Shown: in pieces, positions 46,618 to 49,170 of the stretch | Numbering within the stretch: the stretch's first letter is position 1 | How the letters are laid out: each line of letters opens with the position of its first letter | NCBI RefSeq assembly: GCF_003073045.1 | Contig: NC_037597.1 | Span: forward strand, 22,892,158-22,956,157 | Direction of reading: 5' to 3' | Source of the DNA: Pomacea canaliculata | Lineage: Eukaryota; Mollusca; Gastropoda; Architaenioglossa; Ampullariidae | Length of the DNA stretch: 64,000 bases | Position numbers and translations under genes: made by a program | Notes under the pieces: generated by a model | What the model was told of the DNA's origin: nothing | What the model saw: only the letters and a program-made list of their open reading frames with translations | Databases searched by the model: none

Positions 46618-49135
46618 TCACTCACTCTCACTCAATTGCATCGAATTTTCGCAGACACGTATTCTCTGAGGGACATACATTGAAGGGCTCATGGTCAACA
46701 GGCCTAGAACTCACACCTGACTAACAATATTGCCATCACATATCAAACATATTTATGTTTATGAAAGAGGAAAGCAGGCATTCAAATAACTTGTAACATG
46801 TGACCAAGTTTCACCAACGTTATGTCAGTATATTCCCGTGTCGGGTCTATCTCCAGGTAAAAGTTGGCGATCTCCTGCTCCCACTGTAACTTTTCACTGA
46901 CCATAGAGACTCGTCCTACAATAACAATAACAATAACAATAACAATAACAATAACAATAACAATAACAATAACAATAACAATAATGTAGAAAGCTTAGTG
47001 CGAACTATCCCTCTCCATAGTTATCCAGTTATCCACAGTTTTCGGGAATAGGAACCCGAATCCATAGAGCGTCTTGGAAGGTAAAGAATTGAGTTGGCCA
47101 GATGGGCACCTCACAAAAATATCCGGACCCCAAAAAATGTGGTTTCTAGCATCTCACACCGCAACGATAAAAAAAGGTTAGAGAATGACCTTTATCTAGA
47201 AAGGTAAAATTTTGACTTCAGTGTACTTCGTTTGTCTTTCTTAAAAGGACTCCAATGTTTGTTGGTACCAAAAGACAAAGTTCCGCAGAAGTTTGATAAA
47301 CTATCAAACTATCACCACAACACTCTTTAAAATATAGCAATATTACTCTACCCAAGCGACTTGAGCTTCGGTCAAAGTGATGACCATCTTAATTTCAAGA
47401 TGTTTCAAAATTTCTTAAAGGAATTTTACCAAAGCTGTGGGTTCAGTTGTTGTTGTTTGGTTTTTTTTTCACTAGTACCTGTGAGATTTCTGCTGACTTC
47501 GTCTGTCACATCGTCCACCTCAGCAAGCTGTCCAAAACTGTGCTGTTTTTCTAGAGTCCAGCCCCCAAAGTAGGTTGTGTCCTGCTTCTGCTGGATGGTT
47601 TGCAGACGACGGTCGTGAGTGGCCTGTCCTACGTCACCCACCGTGCAGTTAGGTCCGCATGGACCCAGGCCCAGCACCCACCCAGTCACGATGGTCACCT
47701 TTGCCTAACAAATAGATAACCTTTAGTCCACTTCACAATATAATGTTCGATTGTCCATAGTTCATTAACTTCGCCCACAATGATTGTCATAACGAGGATG
47801 ACTCAAAGCTAGCAAGAAACGTGAAATTTAAAGACAGTAACTAGGAAAATGTTATCGAATGTTTGACAGAGTTTTGTGCAAAGGTGACAGTAAGGCAACA
47901 ATTTTGAAGCAAACTTTCAGGACATTGAAACCTTTCTTCTTTTTTTTAAGTCAACATGTAAAGTTCAAACTTCTTATCGACATCTGCTAATACTCGGAGG
48001 TTTGACAGTTCAGCACTTTTTCCGGTTTAAAACTGCCTTTAGTTTCAATTGCAGTCGTGTTCACATATTTACCGTGTAAGTAGTTTTGCCAGGTCCCAAA
48101 TGAGAATCCACAAATTCGAAGTTCATTGTGCCGCCGCAAAAGAGATGTTCCTTTACGGGCTCTGAACTGACCTTCACAACAAGGGTCACAGAGGTCAGGG
48201 CCACAGCACGGAGCAGGCACCCGAGGCCCGCCATTGTCTGTTCACTTCAACTGCAACTGACTGCAGATTCTGTACAGTGAACACACGTCATTCACTTCAT
48301 TGACACCACACATCTTACCGACAGATTAGTTATTCTATCTTTACACTGAGTTGTTTCTTGTGGTGCTTTTACTGTAATACACTCCATGTATCTTGTACAG
48401 CGAACTGTCCTCCTCTCCGTGGGTAAACGGCTATATTATTATCATTATTATTACAGAAAGAACAATATGTTCGTCGTGATAGCTCTATCAGTCCCCAGGG
48501 GTCACTACTCCCAATATTCTTAAAGAAATATACACGTGTCAGTGTTTTTTTCCCTCGGAAAAGACCTATTCACACACTCTTAAACTCTAGCTGTAAAGAA
48601 ATTTTACATACATTCAATATTTCAAAAAGGATGTAAATAAAAAACATATAACGGAATATTGATGAAGATAAAGATAAACATTCTAATGGGACTGAAGCAG
48701 TAACTTCTCATGTCTGACTGAGGTACTACTAGTCGTGTTATATTACCTCTTGCATTCTCATTTTCATTATCAGTTCATATCATATAAGCTCTGTGAATAC
48801 TTTCAACTGAATTATTTACATCTTATTTTGTTTTACTGCTTTCTAGGATTTAGATGTTATGTTTTTATGTAAGAATACTTGAAGACAATGTATCAATAAA
48901 TAAAGTAAACGGAAAAAAATGAGAGCAAACTTTTAACTTAAAACGGAAAATAAAAATAAAAAAAAAACATTAATTACAGAAAGCAGAAATGTTCACGAGA
49001 AATGCCTGAATACTGCACCGTTACTCAACTTCACCGTGTAAATTATAGCAATAACATCTAAAGGTTTACATCTACCCAAGTAAGTTATGCACTTACCCTG
49101 CTAGTTGCTACACGGGTGTACAGTGACGATGACTG
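1..49135 (-). CDS. Giant modular EGF / cysteine-module secreted protein gene (3' end outside window)
   Basis: One minus-strand gene assembled from about 105 coding exons by matching GT-AG sites, exon phase and cysteine patterns between paralogous units. It starts with a signal peptide at 48,234 and runs off the window at base 1. Cysteine-rich EGF exons (all phase 1-1) alternate with two recurring non-EGF modules, each made of exons a (0-2), b (2-2) and c (2-1) and entered through a short phase 1-0 linker exon. There is no membrane segment, kinase or protease domain in the part seen. The protein is therefore probably secreted or matrix-bound (inference). Super-units: A 37,402-29,330; B 29,286-22,162; C 21,841-13,572; D 13,338-4,385; E 4,157 to beyond base 1. 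Fourteen or more exons carry a single-nucleotide length error. I do not recognise a named orthologue. Confidence 0.85.
568..690 (-). CDS. Super-unit E: EGF-beta exon (last exon in window)
   Basis: A 123-nt phase 1-1 exon: [33 protein letters not shown]. The next linker exon would sit just beyond base 1, judging from the alignment of base 1 with about 8,222. The gene clearly continues out of the window. Confidence 0.9.
908..1641 (-). CDS. Super-unit E: type II module
   Basis: Exons a 1,641-1,532 (110 nt, [19 protein letters not shown]), b 1,330-1,202 (129 nt, [18 protein letters not shown]) and c 957-908 (50 nt, [15 protein letters not shown]). TCC replaces the usual TCG, so Gly is Cys and the module has seven cysteines. 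All are in phase. Confidence 0.85.
2003..3718 (-). CDS. Super-unit E: linker, type I module, linker
   Basis: Exons: linker 3,718-3,675 (44 nt, [14 protein letters not shown]), a 3,254-3,157 (98 nt, [18 protein letters not shown]), b 2,987-2,817 (171 nt, [18 protein letters not shown]), c 2,283-2,237 (47 nt, [12 protein letters not shown]), linker 2,034-2,003 (32 nt, [10 protein letters not shown]). No length anomaly in any exon. Confidence 0.88.
4038..4157 (-). CDS. Super-unit E: EGF-alpha exon
   Basis: A 120-nt phase 1-1 exon with canonical acceptor [43 protein letters not shown]. It is the reference copy for the acceptor change in unit D. Confidence 0.88.
4385..4983 (-). CDS. Super-unit D: EGF-gamma and Ser/Thr linker exons
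   Basis: EGF-gamma 4,983-4,867 (117 nt, 1-1): [30 protein letters not shown]. Linker 4,489-4,385 (105 nt, 1-1), almost all Ser, Thr, Val and Pro. Both are in phase. Confidence 0.87.
5378..6258 (-). CDS. Super-unit D: type II' module
   Basis: Exons a 6,258-6,146 (113 nt, [20 protein letters not shown]), b 5,911-5,780 (132 nt, [20 protein letters not shown]) and c 5,427-5,378 (50 nt, [15 protein letters not shown]). This is the only II' copy whose a-exon is wholly in frame, and it serves as reference for the extra base in A and B. Confidence 0.85.
6393..8194 (-). CDS. Super-unit D: linker, type I' module, linker
   Basis: Exons: linker 8,194-8,151 (44 nt, [14 protein letters not shown]), a 7,781-7,681 (101 nt, [19 protein letters not shown]), b 7,136-6,963 (174 nt, [19 protein letters not shown]), c 6,698-6,649 (50 nt, [14 protein letters not shown]), linker 6,460-6,393 (68 nt, [19 protein letters not shown]). 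All are in phase. Confidence 0.87.
9072..9194 (-). CDS. Super-unit D: EGF-beta exon
   Basis: A 123-nt phase 1-1 exon: [40 protein letters not shown]. It is complete, and almost identical to 690-568 in both exon and flanking intron sequence. Confidence 0.9.
9532..10266 (-). CDS. Super-unit D: type II module
   Basis: Exons a 10,266-10,157 (110 nt, [19 protein letters not shown]), b 9,955-9,827 (129 nt, [18 protein letters not shown]) and c 9,580-9,532 (49 nt, expected 50; [14 protein letters not shown]). Exon c lacks one base just before its donor (AACTATG against AACTCATG in unit E). Confidence 0.75.
10623..12904 (-). CDS. Super-unit D: linker, type I module, linker
   Basis: Exons: linker 12,904-12,861 (44 nt, [14 protein letters not shown]), a 11,480-11,383 (98 nt, [19 protein letters not shown]), b 11,202-11,033 (170 nt, expected 171), c 10,911-10,865 (47 nt, [12 protein letters not shown]), linker 10,654-10,623 (32 nt, [10 protein letters not shown]). 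Exon b lacks one base near 11,178 (ACCTTCTCCCC against ACCTTCCTCTCC in unit E). The linker/a intron carries a 939-bp insertion. Confidence 0.75.
11634..12572 (+). repeat. 939-bp insertion with SINE-like repeats inside a super-unit D intron
   Basis: The sequence is absent from the matching intron of unit E (between about 3,410 and 3,413) and is flanked by TACC on both sides. It holds two related AT-headed blocks: ATTTGTAAAGCGCATATTAA then GCTCTTAGCGCTT at about 11,683, and a similar block at about 11,985. Near its end is a hairpin, GCCGATCCCAATCGGC. Related GC-core sequence (GCTCAATGCGCTTC) occurs at about 1,070 and 9,680. I cannot name the family. Confidence 0.6.
13225..13338 (-). CDS. Super-unit D: EGF-alpha exon with shifted acceptor
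   Basis: [16 protein letters not shown] and [14 protein letters not shown] give a complete EGF, phase 1-1. Compared with unit E, six bases spanning the canonical acceptor (TTTTTAG|ACC) are gone. The next AG (TTTTCCAAG|TG) shortens the exon by exactly two codons (114 against 120 nt) and keeps frame. Confidence 0.75.
13572..14150 (-). CDS. Super-unit C: EGF-gamma and Ser/Thr linker exons
   Basis: EGF-gamma 14,150-14,034 (117 nt, 1-1): [27 protein letters not shown]. Linker 13,676-13,572 (105 nt, 1-1): [19 protein letters not shown] and VSSPMTPTT. Both are nearly identical at the DNA level to the unit D copies, flanking introns included. Confidence 0.85.
14392..15313 (-). CDS. Super-unit C: fused linker/type II' a-exon, then b and c
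   Basis: Exon 15,313-15,165 (149 nt) contains both the Ser/Thr linker start (GST...) and the type II' a-exon ([20 protein letters not shown]). In units A, B and D these are separate exons. The intron and flanking codons have been deleted. One extra A near 15,301 puts the two parts out of frame. Then b 14,890-14,759 (132 nt, [20 protein letters not shown]) and c 14,441-14,392 (50 nt, [15 protein letters not shown]), both in phase. Confidence 0.7.
15547..17861 (-). CDS. Super-unit C: linker and type I' module (interrupted by a Tigger insertion in an intron)
   Basis: Exons: linker 17,861-17,818 (44 nt, [14 protein letters not shown]), a 17,445-17,345 (101 nt, [19 protein letters not shown]), b 16,910-16,736 (175 nt, expected 174), c 15,596-15,547 (50 nt, [14 protein letters not shown]). 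Exon b has one extra base near 16,828 (GGAACATCC against GGCACTCC in unit D). [11 protein letters not shown] and [15 protein letters not shown] therefore fall in different frames. The b/c intron holds the Tigger element. Confidence 0.75.
15674..16512 (+). mobile_element. Tigger/pogo-type DNA transposon, internally deleted
   Basis: The first and last 23 bp (15,674-15,696 and 16,490-16,512) are perfect inverted repeats starting CAGTGGTACCTCGACATACG, flanked by TA target duplications. Inside, a plus-strand ORF at 15,943-16,173 (76 aa) starts [20 protein letters not shown] and contains [19 protein letters not shown], the CENP-B-like helix-turn-helix of Tigger transposases. After it the frame shifts ([14 protein letters not shown]) and the DDE catalytic region is missing. 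At 839 bp it is non-autonomous. It sits antisense in the unit C type I' b/c intron. Confidence 0.9.
18288..18409 (-). CDS. Super-unit C: EGF-beta exon with homopolymer deletion
   Basis: [15 protein letters not shown] and NKRTAP are followed by a frame break, then CACSMLYTG-type sequence in the next frame. The plus strand reads AGTGGGGCTG here and AGTGGGGGCTG in units D and E, a one-G contraction. It is 122 nt against 123. The acceptor (TATGCAAG|CG) is weaker than in D and E. Confidence 0.7.
18680..19706 (-). CDS. Super-unit C: type II module
   Basis: Exons a 19,706-19,598 (109 nt, expected 110; [19 protein letters not shown]), b 19,128-19,000 (129 nt, [18 protein letters not shown]) and c 18,729-18,680 (50 nt, [15 protein letters not shown]). 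One A appears to be missing at the very end of exon a (GGAACTG against GGAAACTG in unit B). The a/b intron contains a telomere-like tract. Confidence 0.75.
19335..19446 (+). repeat. Degenerate telomere-like tract
   Basis: Repeated variants of CCTAACCCTAA, CCCTAAACCTAA and CCCCTAACCTTAA over about 110 bp, within an intron of super-unit C. They resemble decayed TTAGGG repeats read on the opposite strand. Confidence 0.55.
20127..21528 (-). CDS. Super-unit C: linker, type I module, linker
   Basis: Exons: linker 21,528-21,485 (44 nt, [14 protein letters not shown]), a 21,180-21,083 (98 nt, [19 protein letters not shown]), b 20,900-20,730 (171 nt, [17 protein letters not shown]), c 20,473-20,427 (47 nt, [12 protein letters not shown]), linker 20,158-20,127 (32 nt, [10 protein letters not shown]). 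All are in phase. Confidence 0.85.
21726..21841 (-). CDS. Super-unit C: EGF-alpha exon with one-nucleotide deletion
   Basis: [12 protein letters not shown] and [10 protein letters not shown] are in frame, but the last cysteine (QCLT) needs one more base in the G-run near 21,747. It is 116 nt where 117 is expected. Without the base the exon meets TGA. Confidence 0.65.
22162..22562 (-). CDS. Super-unit B: EGF-gamma and Ser/Thr linker exons
   Basis: EGF-gamma 22,562-22,446 (117 nt, 1-1): [27 protein letters not shown]. The linker 22,261-22,162 (100 nt) reads [19 protein letters not shown]. Its length does not fit the 1-1 phase (99 or 102 expected), so its last third is probably frame-shifted by one base. 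Confidence 0.7.
22981..23799 (-). CDS. Super-unit B: type II' module, a-exon with extra nucleotide
   Basis: Exons a 23,799-23,686 (114 nt, expected 113; NVSQIVCHS then [15 protein letters not shown] one frame over), b 23,533-23,402 (132 nt, [20 protein letters not shown]) and c 23,030-22,981 (50 nt, [15 protein letters not shown]). The extra base is at GAAGGAATGG (23,737-23,746), the same site as in super-unit A. Read without a shift, the exon meets a TGA. Confidence 0.7.
24003..25877 (-). CDS. Super-unit B: linker, type I' module, linker
   Basis: Exons: linker 25,877-25,834 (44 nt, [14 protein letters not shown]), a 25,449-25,349 (101 nt, [19 protein letters not shown]), b 24,794-24,621 (174 nt, [17 protein letters not shown]), c 24,374-24,325 (50 nt, [14 protein letters not shown]), linker 24,058-24,003 (56 nt, [16 protein letters not shown]). 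All are in phase. Confidence 0.85.
26186..26308 (-). CDS. Super-unit B: EGF-beta exon
   Basis: A 123-nt phase 1-1 exon: [31 protein letters not shown], ending SQG. It is a complete six-cysteine EGF with the CSMLYTG loop shared by B-E. Confidence 0.88.
26611..27408 (-). CDS. Super-unit B: type II module
   Basis: Exons a 27,408-27,299 (110 nt, [19 protein letters not shown]), b 27,129-27,001 (129 nt, [20 protein letters not shown]) and c 26,660-26,611 (50 nt, [15 protein letters not shown]). All are in phase. This is the cleanest type II copy outside super-unit E. The a/b junction codon is TG|C. Confidence 0.85.
27691..28981 (-). CDS. Super-unit B: linker, type I module, linker
   Basis: Exons: linker 28,981-28,944 (38 nt, [12 protein letters not shown]), a 28,689-28,592 (98 nt, [19 protein letters not shown]), b 28,446-28,275 (172 nt), c 28,032-27,986 (47 nt, [12 protein letters not shown]), linker 27,722-27,691 (32 nt, [10 protein letters not shown]). 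Exon b has one nucleotide too many near 28,340: [18 protein letters not shown] is in one frame and [14 protein letters not shown] in the next. Confidence 0.75.
29173..29286 (-). CDS. Super-unit B: EGF-alpha exon
   Basis: A 114-nt phase 1-1 exon: [28 protein letters not shown]. Its acceptor (CATCACCAG) is separated from the previous donor by just 43 nt. Reading straight through instead would put the EGF out of frame. Confidence 0.75.
29330..29648 (-). CDS. Super-unit A: EGF-gamma and Ser/Thr linker exons
   Basis: EGF-gamma 29,648-29,523 (126 nt, 1-1): [29 protein letters not shown]. The Ser/Thr exon 29,419-29,330 (90 nt, 1-1) reads [20 protein letters not shown] and continues with a run of serines, a mucin-like O-glycosylation candidate. 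The donor at 29,329 is only 43 nt from the next acceptor. Confidence 0.75.
29940..30703 (-). CDS. Super-unit A: type II' module
   Basis: Exons a 30,703-30,587 (117 nt, [10 protein letters not shown] then, one frame over, [13 protein letters not shown]), b 30,382-30,251 (132 nt, [20 protein letters not shown]) and c 29,989-29,940 (50 nt, [13 protein letters not shown]). Exon a has one extra T in the plus-strand GGAAAGAATG at 30,641-30,650. A nucleotide is also gained at the same place in super-unit B. The a/b junction again makes TG|T (Cys). Confidence 0.7.
30095..30133 (+). repeat. Two short (AT)n tracts in a direct duplication
   Basis: TTACTTAGAGAATATATATATATA occurs twice in a row as a 20-odd-bp direct repeat in the unit A type II' b/c intron. 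Confidence 0.8.
30905..32464 (-). CDS. Super-unit A: linker, type I' module, Gly/Ser/Thr linker
   Basis: Exons: linker 32,464-32,421 (44 nt, [13 protein letters not shown]), a 32,051-31,954 (98 nt, [18 protein letters not shown]), b 31,802-31,630 (173 nt, [16 protein letters not shown]), c 31,208-31,159 (50 nt, [10 protein letters not shown]), linker 30,975-30,905 (71 nt, [18 protein letters not shown]). Exon b is one nucleotide shorter than its 174-nt paralogues, so its start is out of frame with exon a. The linker is flexible and probably O-glycosylated. Confidence 0.75.
32871..32985 (-). CDS. Extra EGF-like exon (second) with one-nucleotide insertion
   Basis: [14 protein letters not shown] then [10 protein letters not shown] gives five cysteines in frame. 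The sixth (CQT) is readable only after removing one base near 32,880. The exon is 115 nt where 114 is needed for phase 1-1. The splice sites look normal. Confidence 0.55.
33186..33295 (-). CDS. Extra EGF-like exon (first), frame uncertain
   Basis: [20 protein letters not shown] and GYSSDDC give five EGF cysteines. The expected first cysteine (GDC) is in another frame if the acceptor is at 33,296. An alternative acceptor at 33,282 keeps phase 1-1 but drops that cysteine. Either one base is missing near 33,280 or the domain has lost its first disulphide. Confidence 0.55.
33432..33551 (-). CDS. Super-unit A: EGF-beta exon
   Basis: A 120-nt phase 1-1 exon with six cysteines: [14 protein letters not shown], then [15 protein letters not shown]. 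It is the counterpart of the EGF-beta exons in B-E, though its loop (NKLTEHDG) differs. It is followed by two extra EGF exons that no other super-unit has. Confidence 0.85.
33723..34952 (-). CDS. Super-unit A: type II module
   Basis: Exons a 34,952-34,846 (107 nt, [20 protein letters not shown]), b 34,458-34,336 (123 nt, [20 protein letters not shown]) and c 33,772-33,723 (50 nt, [15 protein letters not shown]). A sixth cysteine is created at the a/b splice junction (TG|T). Exon b uses donor TT|GTAGGG. Using the next GT would place an in-frame TAG before the splice. Several N-x-S/T sites suggest N-glycosylation. Confidence 0.75.
35215..36991 (-). CDS. Super-unit A: linker, type I module, linker
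   Basis: Exons: linker 36,991-36,948 (44 nt, [14 protein letters not shown]), a 36,496-36,399 (98 nt, [20 protein letters not shown]), b 36,182-36,012 (171 nt, [16 protein letters not shown]), c 35,871-35,822 (50 nt, [10 protein letters not shown]), mini-linker 35,231-35,215 (17 nt, PTPPT). The four cysteines sit one pair in a, one in b and one in c, so two disulphides are plausible. The G-x-H-x-x-C then C-Y-x-I ending resembles the closing strands of a beta-sandwich. All exons are in phase. Confidence 0.8.
37145..37268 (-). pseudogene. Two relict partial copies of the EGF-alpha exon
   Basis: Minus-strand sequence near 37,153-37,205 and 37,213-37,268 repeats the 3' half of exon 37,402-37,289, including the CTGTCTTT start, an AGAACAGAG/AGACAGAG core and donor-like ends (CAAACGG|GTAAAC and ACATCA|GTAAGC). 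Both lack the 5' half and several cysteine codons. They look like dead products of local exon duplication. Confidence 0.55.
37289..37402 (-). CDS. Super-unit A: EGF-alpha exon
   Basis: A 114-nt phase 1-1 exon encoding [12 protein letters not shown] then [16 protein letters not shown], with six cysteines. The CLCPLG signature defines the EGF-alpha type that opens every super-unit. Two degenerate copies of its 3' half lie just downstream in the intron. Confidence 0.8.
37503..38321 (-). mobile_element. PIF/Harbinger-like DNA transposon remnant
   Basis: The minus-strand ORF at 38,049-38,234 encodes [17 protein letters not shown] followed by [12 protein letters not shown], the N-terminal signature of Harbinger-type transposases. 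It stops long before the catalytic DDE domain. Flanking ends at about 37,503 and 38,321 share GCAGGGA and about 18 of 23 bases as imperfect inverted repeats, next to AT on both sides. About 820 bp is far too short for an autonomous copy, so this is an internally deleted element in a host intron. The exact ends are uncertain. Confidence 0.5.
38974..39087 (-). CDS. Calcium-binding-type EGF exon
   Basis: A 114-nt phase 1-1 exon. It begins [16 protein letters not shown] and continues [13 protein letters not shown] and YSGENC. The acidic start, the Asp after the third cysteine and the Tyr before the fourth match the cbEGF calcium-binding consensus. The acceptor follows a T-rich tract (the A-run on the plus strand at 39,099-39,120). 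It is complete, with six cysteines. Confidence 0.85.
39440..39630 (+). repeat. tRNA-derived SINE (MetaSINE-like central domain)
   Basis: TGGTGCAGTGGTCAAAGCGC resembles a pol III A box. GGTTTCGTATCTCGG, about 40 nt on, resembles a B box. Downstream, TTTCCTCCGGGTATTCC resembles a segment common in invertebrate and fish SINEs, which I recall as the Meta domain. The element lies in the intron between the two EGF exons, antisense to the gene. Confidence 0.55.
39979..40106 (-). CDS. EGF-like exon with one-nucleotide deletion
   Basis: The exon opens with [14 protein letters not shown] and reaches YSYC, giving the first four EGF cysteines. The last part, [11 protein letters not shown], is readable only in the neighbouring frame. 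At 128 nt it is one short of the 129 needed for phase 1-1. Acceptor and donor look normal, so a missing base in the assembly near 40,021 is the simplest explanation. Confidence 0.6.
40107..41532 (-). other. Intron of up to 1.4 kb, possibly hiding a c-exon
   Basis: The phase cycle requires a 2-1 exon between the truncated type I module and the next EGF. I found no convincing one. The rest is AT-rich with a run of A at about 40,948. Confidence 0.35.
41533..41934 (-). CDS. Incomplete type I module (a-exon plus doubtful b-exon)
   Basis: Exon 41,934-41,834 (101 nt, 0-2) encodes [18 protein letters not shown], the clear two-cysteine a-exon signature of type I. A possible b-exon at 41,607-41,533 (75 nt, 2-2, donor AT|GTAACC) keeps frame but is under half the usual 171 nt and lacks the HHVCVDV motif. 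No c-exon was found before the EGF at 40.1 kb. The module is either truncated or its missing exons have diverged beyond recognition. Confidence 0.5.
41935..43067 (-). other. Intron of 1.1 kb
   Basis: Large AT-rich intron between the N-terminal linker and the next type I a-exon. I looked for a hidden EGF or b/c exon and saw none. Confidence 0.4.
43068..44067 (-). CDS. Exons 8-11: cysteine-free version of the type I module, plus linker
   Basis: Exons 44,067-43,922 (146 nt, 0-2), 43,757-43,581 (177 nt, 2-2), 43,392-43,352 (41 nt, 2-1) and linker 43,099-43,068 (32 nt, 1-0) repeat exactly the a-b-c-linker phase cycle of the modules downstream. [13 protein letters not shown] aligns with [14 protein letters not shown] of type I modules. 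[19 protein letters not shown] aligns with [14 protein letters not shown]. The cysteines are absent here. It is probably a diverged founder-like copy of the same fold. Confidence 0.7.
44484..44532 (+). repeat. (TAA/AAC)n microsatellite
   Basis: AATAAT then AACAACAAC tract in the intron just 3' of exon 44,710-44,546. Confidence 0.9.
44546..45074 (-). CDS. Exons 6-7: D-x-D-G-D region
   Basis: Exon 45,074-44,942 (133 nt, 2-0) encodes [20 protein letters not shown], with an acidic DQDGDQ loop followed by a Cys-Arg pair. Exon 44,710-44,546 (165 nt, 0-0) begins [13 protein letters not shown] and ends [11 protein letters not shown]. With exon 5 they form one continuous domain-like block before the first beta-sandwich-type module. 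The acidic loop could bind calcium (inference). The intron between them contains two copies of a short repeat related to 45,533-45,580. Confidence 0.7.
46207..47704 (-). CDS. Exons 3-5: N-terminal beta-type region
   Basis: Three exons in consistent phase: 47,704-47,479 (226 nt, 0-1), 46,915-46,805 (111 nt, 1-1) and 46,369-46,207 (163 nt, 1-2). Exon 3 has a [13 protein letters not shown] motif followed by GDVGQATHD. Exon 5 has a serine-rich start and [20 protein letters not shown]. From memory, the pattern P-N-x-S-P leading into R-x-x-L...D-x-D-G-D-x-x-x-C-R recurs in uncharacterised invertebrate extracellular proteins. I cannot verify this here and give no family name. All three exons are open with no indel. 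Confidence 0.7.
46387..46634 (+). repeat. Compound tetranucleotide/hexanucleotide microsatellite
   Basis: About 25 tandem ACTC units, then ACGC units, then more ACTC and finally CTCTCA-type units, totalling about 250 bp. It lies in the intron immediately 5' of exon 46,369-46,207. The repetitive ORF here (THSLTHSL...) is an artefact of the repeat. Confidence 0.95.
46917..46985 (+). repeat. (ATAACA)n microsatellite
   Basis: About eleven hexamers directly abutting the acceptor side of exon 46,915-46,805. On the minus strand this is a TGTTAT-rich tract that serves as the pre-acceptor sequence. Confidence 0.95.
48073..48269 (-). CDS. Exon 2: start codon and signal peptide
   Basis: The acceptor is near 48,270. 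The ATG at 48,234 sits in a good context (A at -3, G at +4). The first 24 or so residues have a basic/hydrophobic signal-peptide layout ([13 protein letters not shown] then TSVTLVV), with likely cleavage after VSS. The mature protein begins [11 protein letters not shown]. The coding part is 162 nt and ends in phase 0 at donor ACG|GTAAAT. The signal peptide sends the protein into the secretory pathway, which fits the EGF content downstream. Confidence 0.75.
48270..49096 (-). other. Intron 1 of the giant gene (827 nt)
   Basis: AT-rich sequence between the non-coding exon and the signal-peptide exon. It has A- and T-runs and no ORF, repeat or motif that I recognise. Confidence 0.4.
49097..49135 (-). 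other. Predicted non-coding first exon (5' UTR) of the giant gene
   Basis: The short segment between the expected start site below the TATA box and a consensus donor (CAGG|GTAAGT, GT at 49,096-49,095). The 5' boundary is only estimated from TATA spacing. Confidence 0.4.
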
Positions 49136-49160
49136 CTCGCTACCCGCTGTGGTGTGCTCC

Positions 49161-49170
49161 GTTTTATAGG
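49161..49170 (-). promoter_or_regulatory. Probable TATA box of the giant gene
   Basis: On the minus strand this reads CCTATAAAAC, a near-consensus TATA box. It lies about 30 nt upstream of the presumed start of non-coding exon 1 and about 930 nt upstream of the initiator ATG. The placement is inferred from the motif and from the strong donor CAGG|GTAAGT just downstream. Confidence 0.5.

Noticed and set aside
46380-46724. 114-codon frame rich in Thr-His-Ser-Leu
   Set aside because: Direct translation of the ACTC microsatellite.
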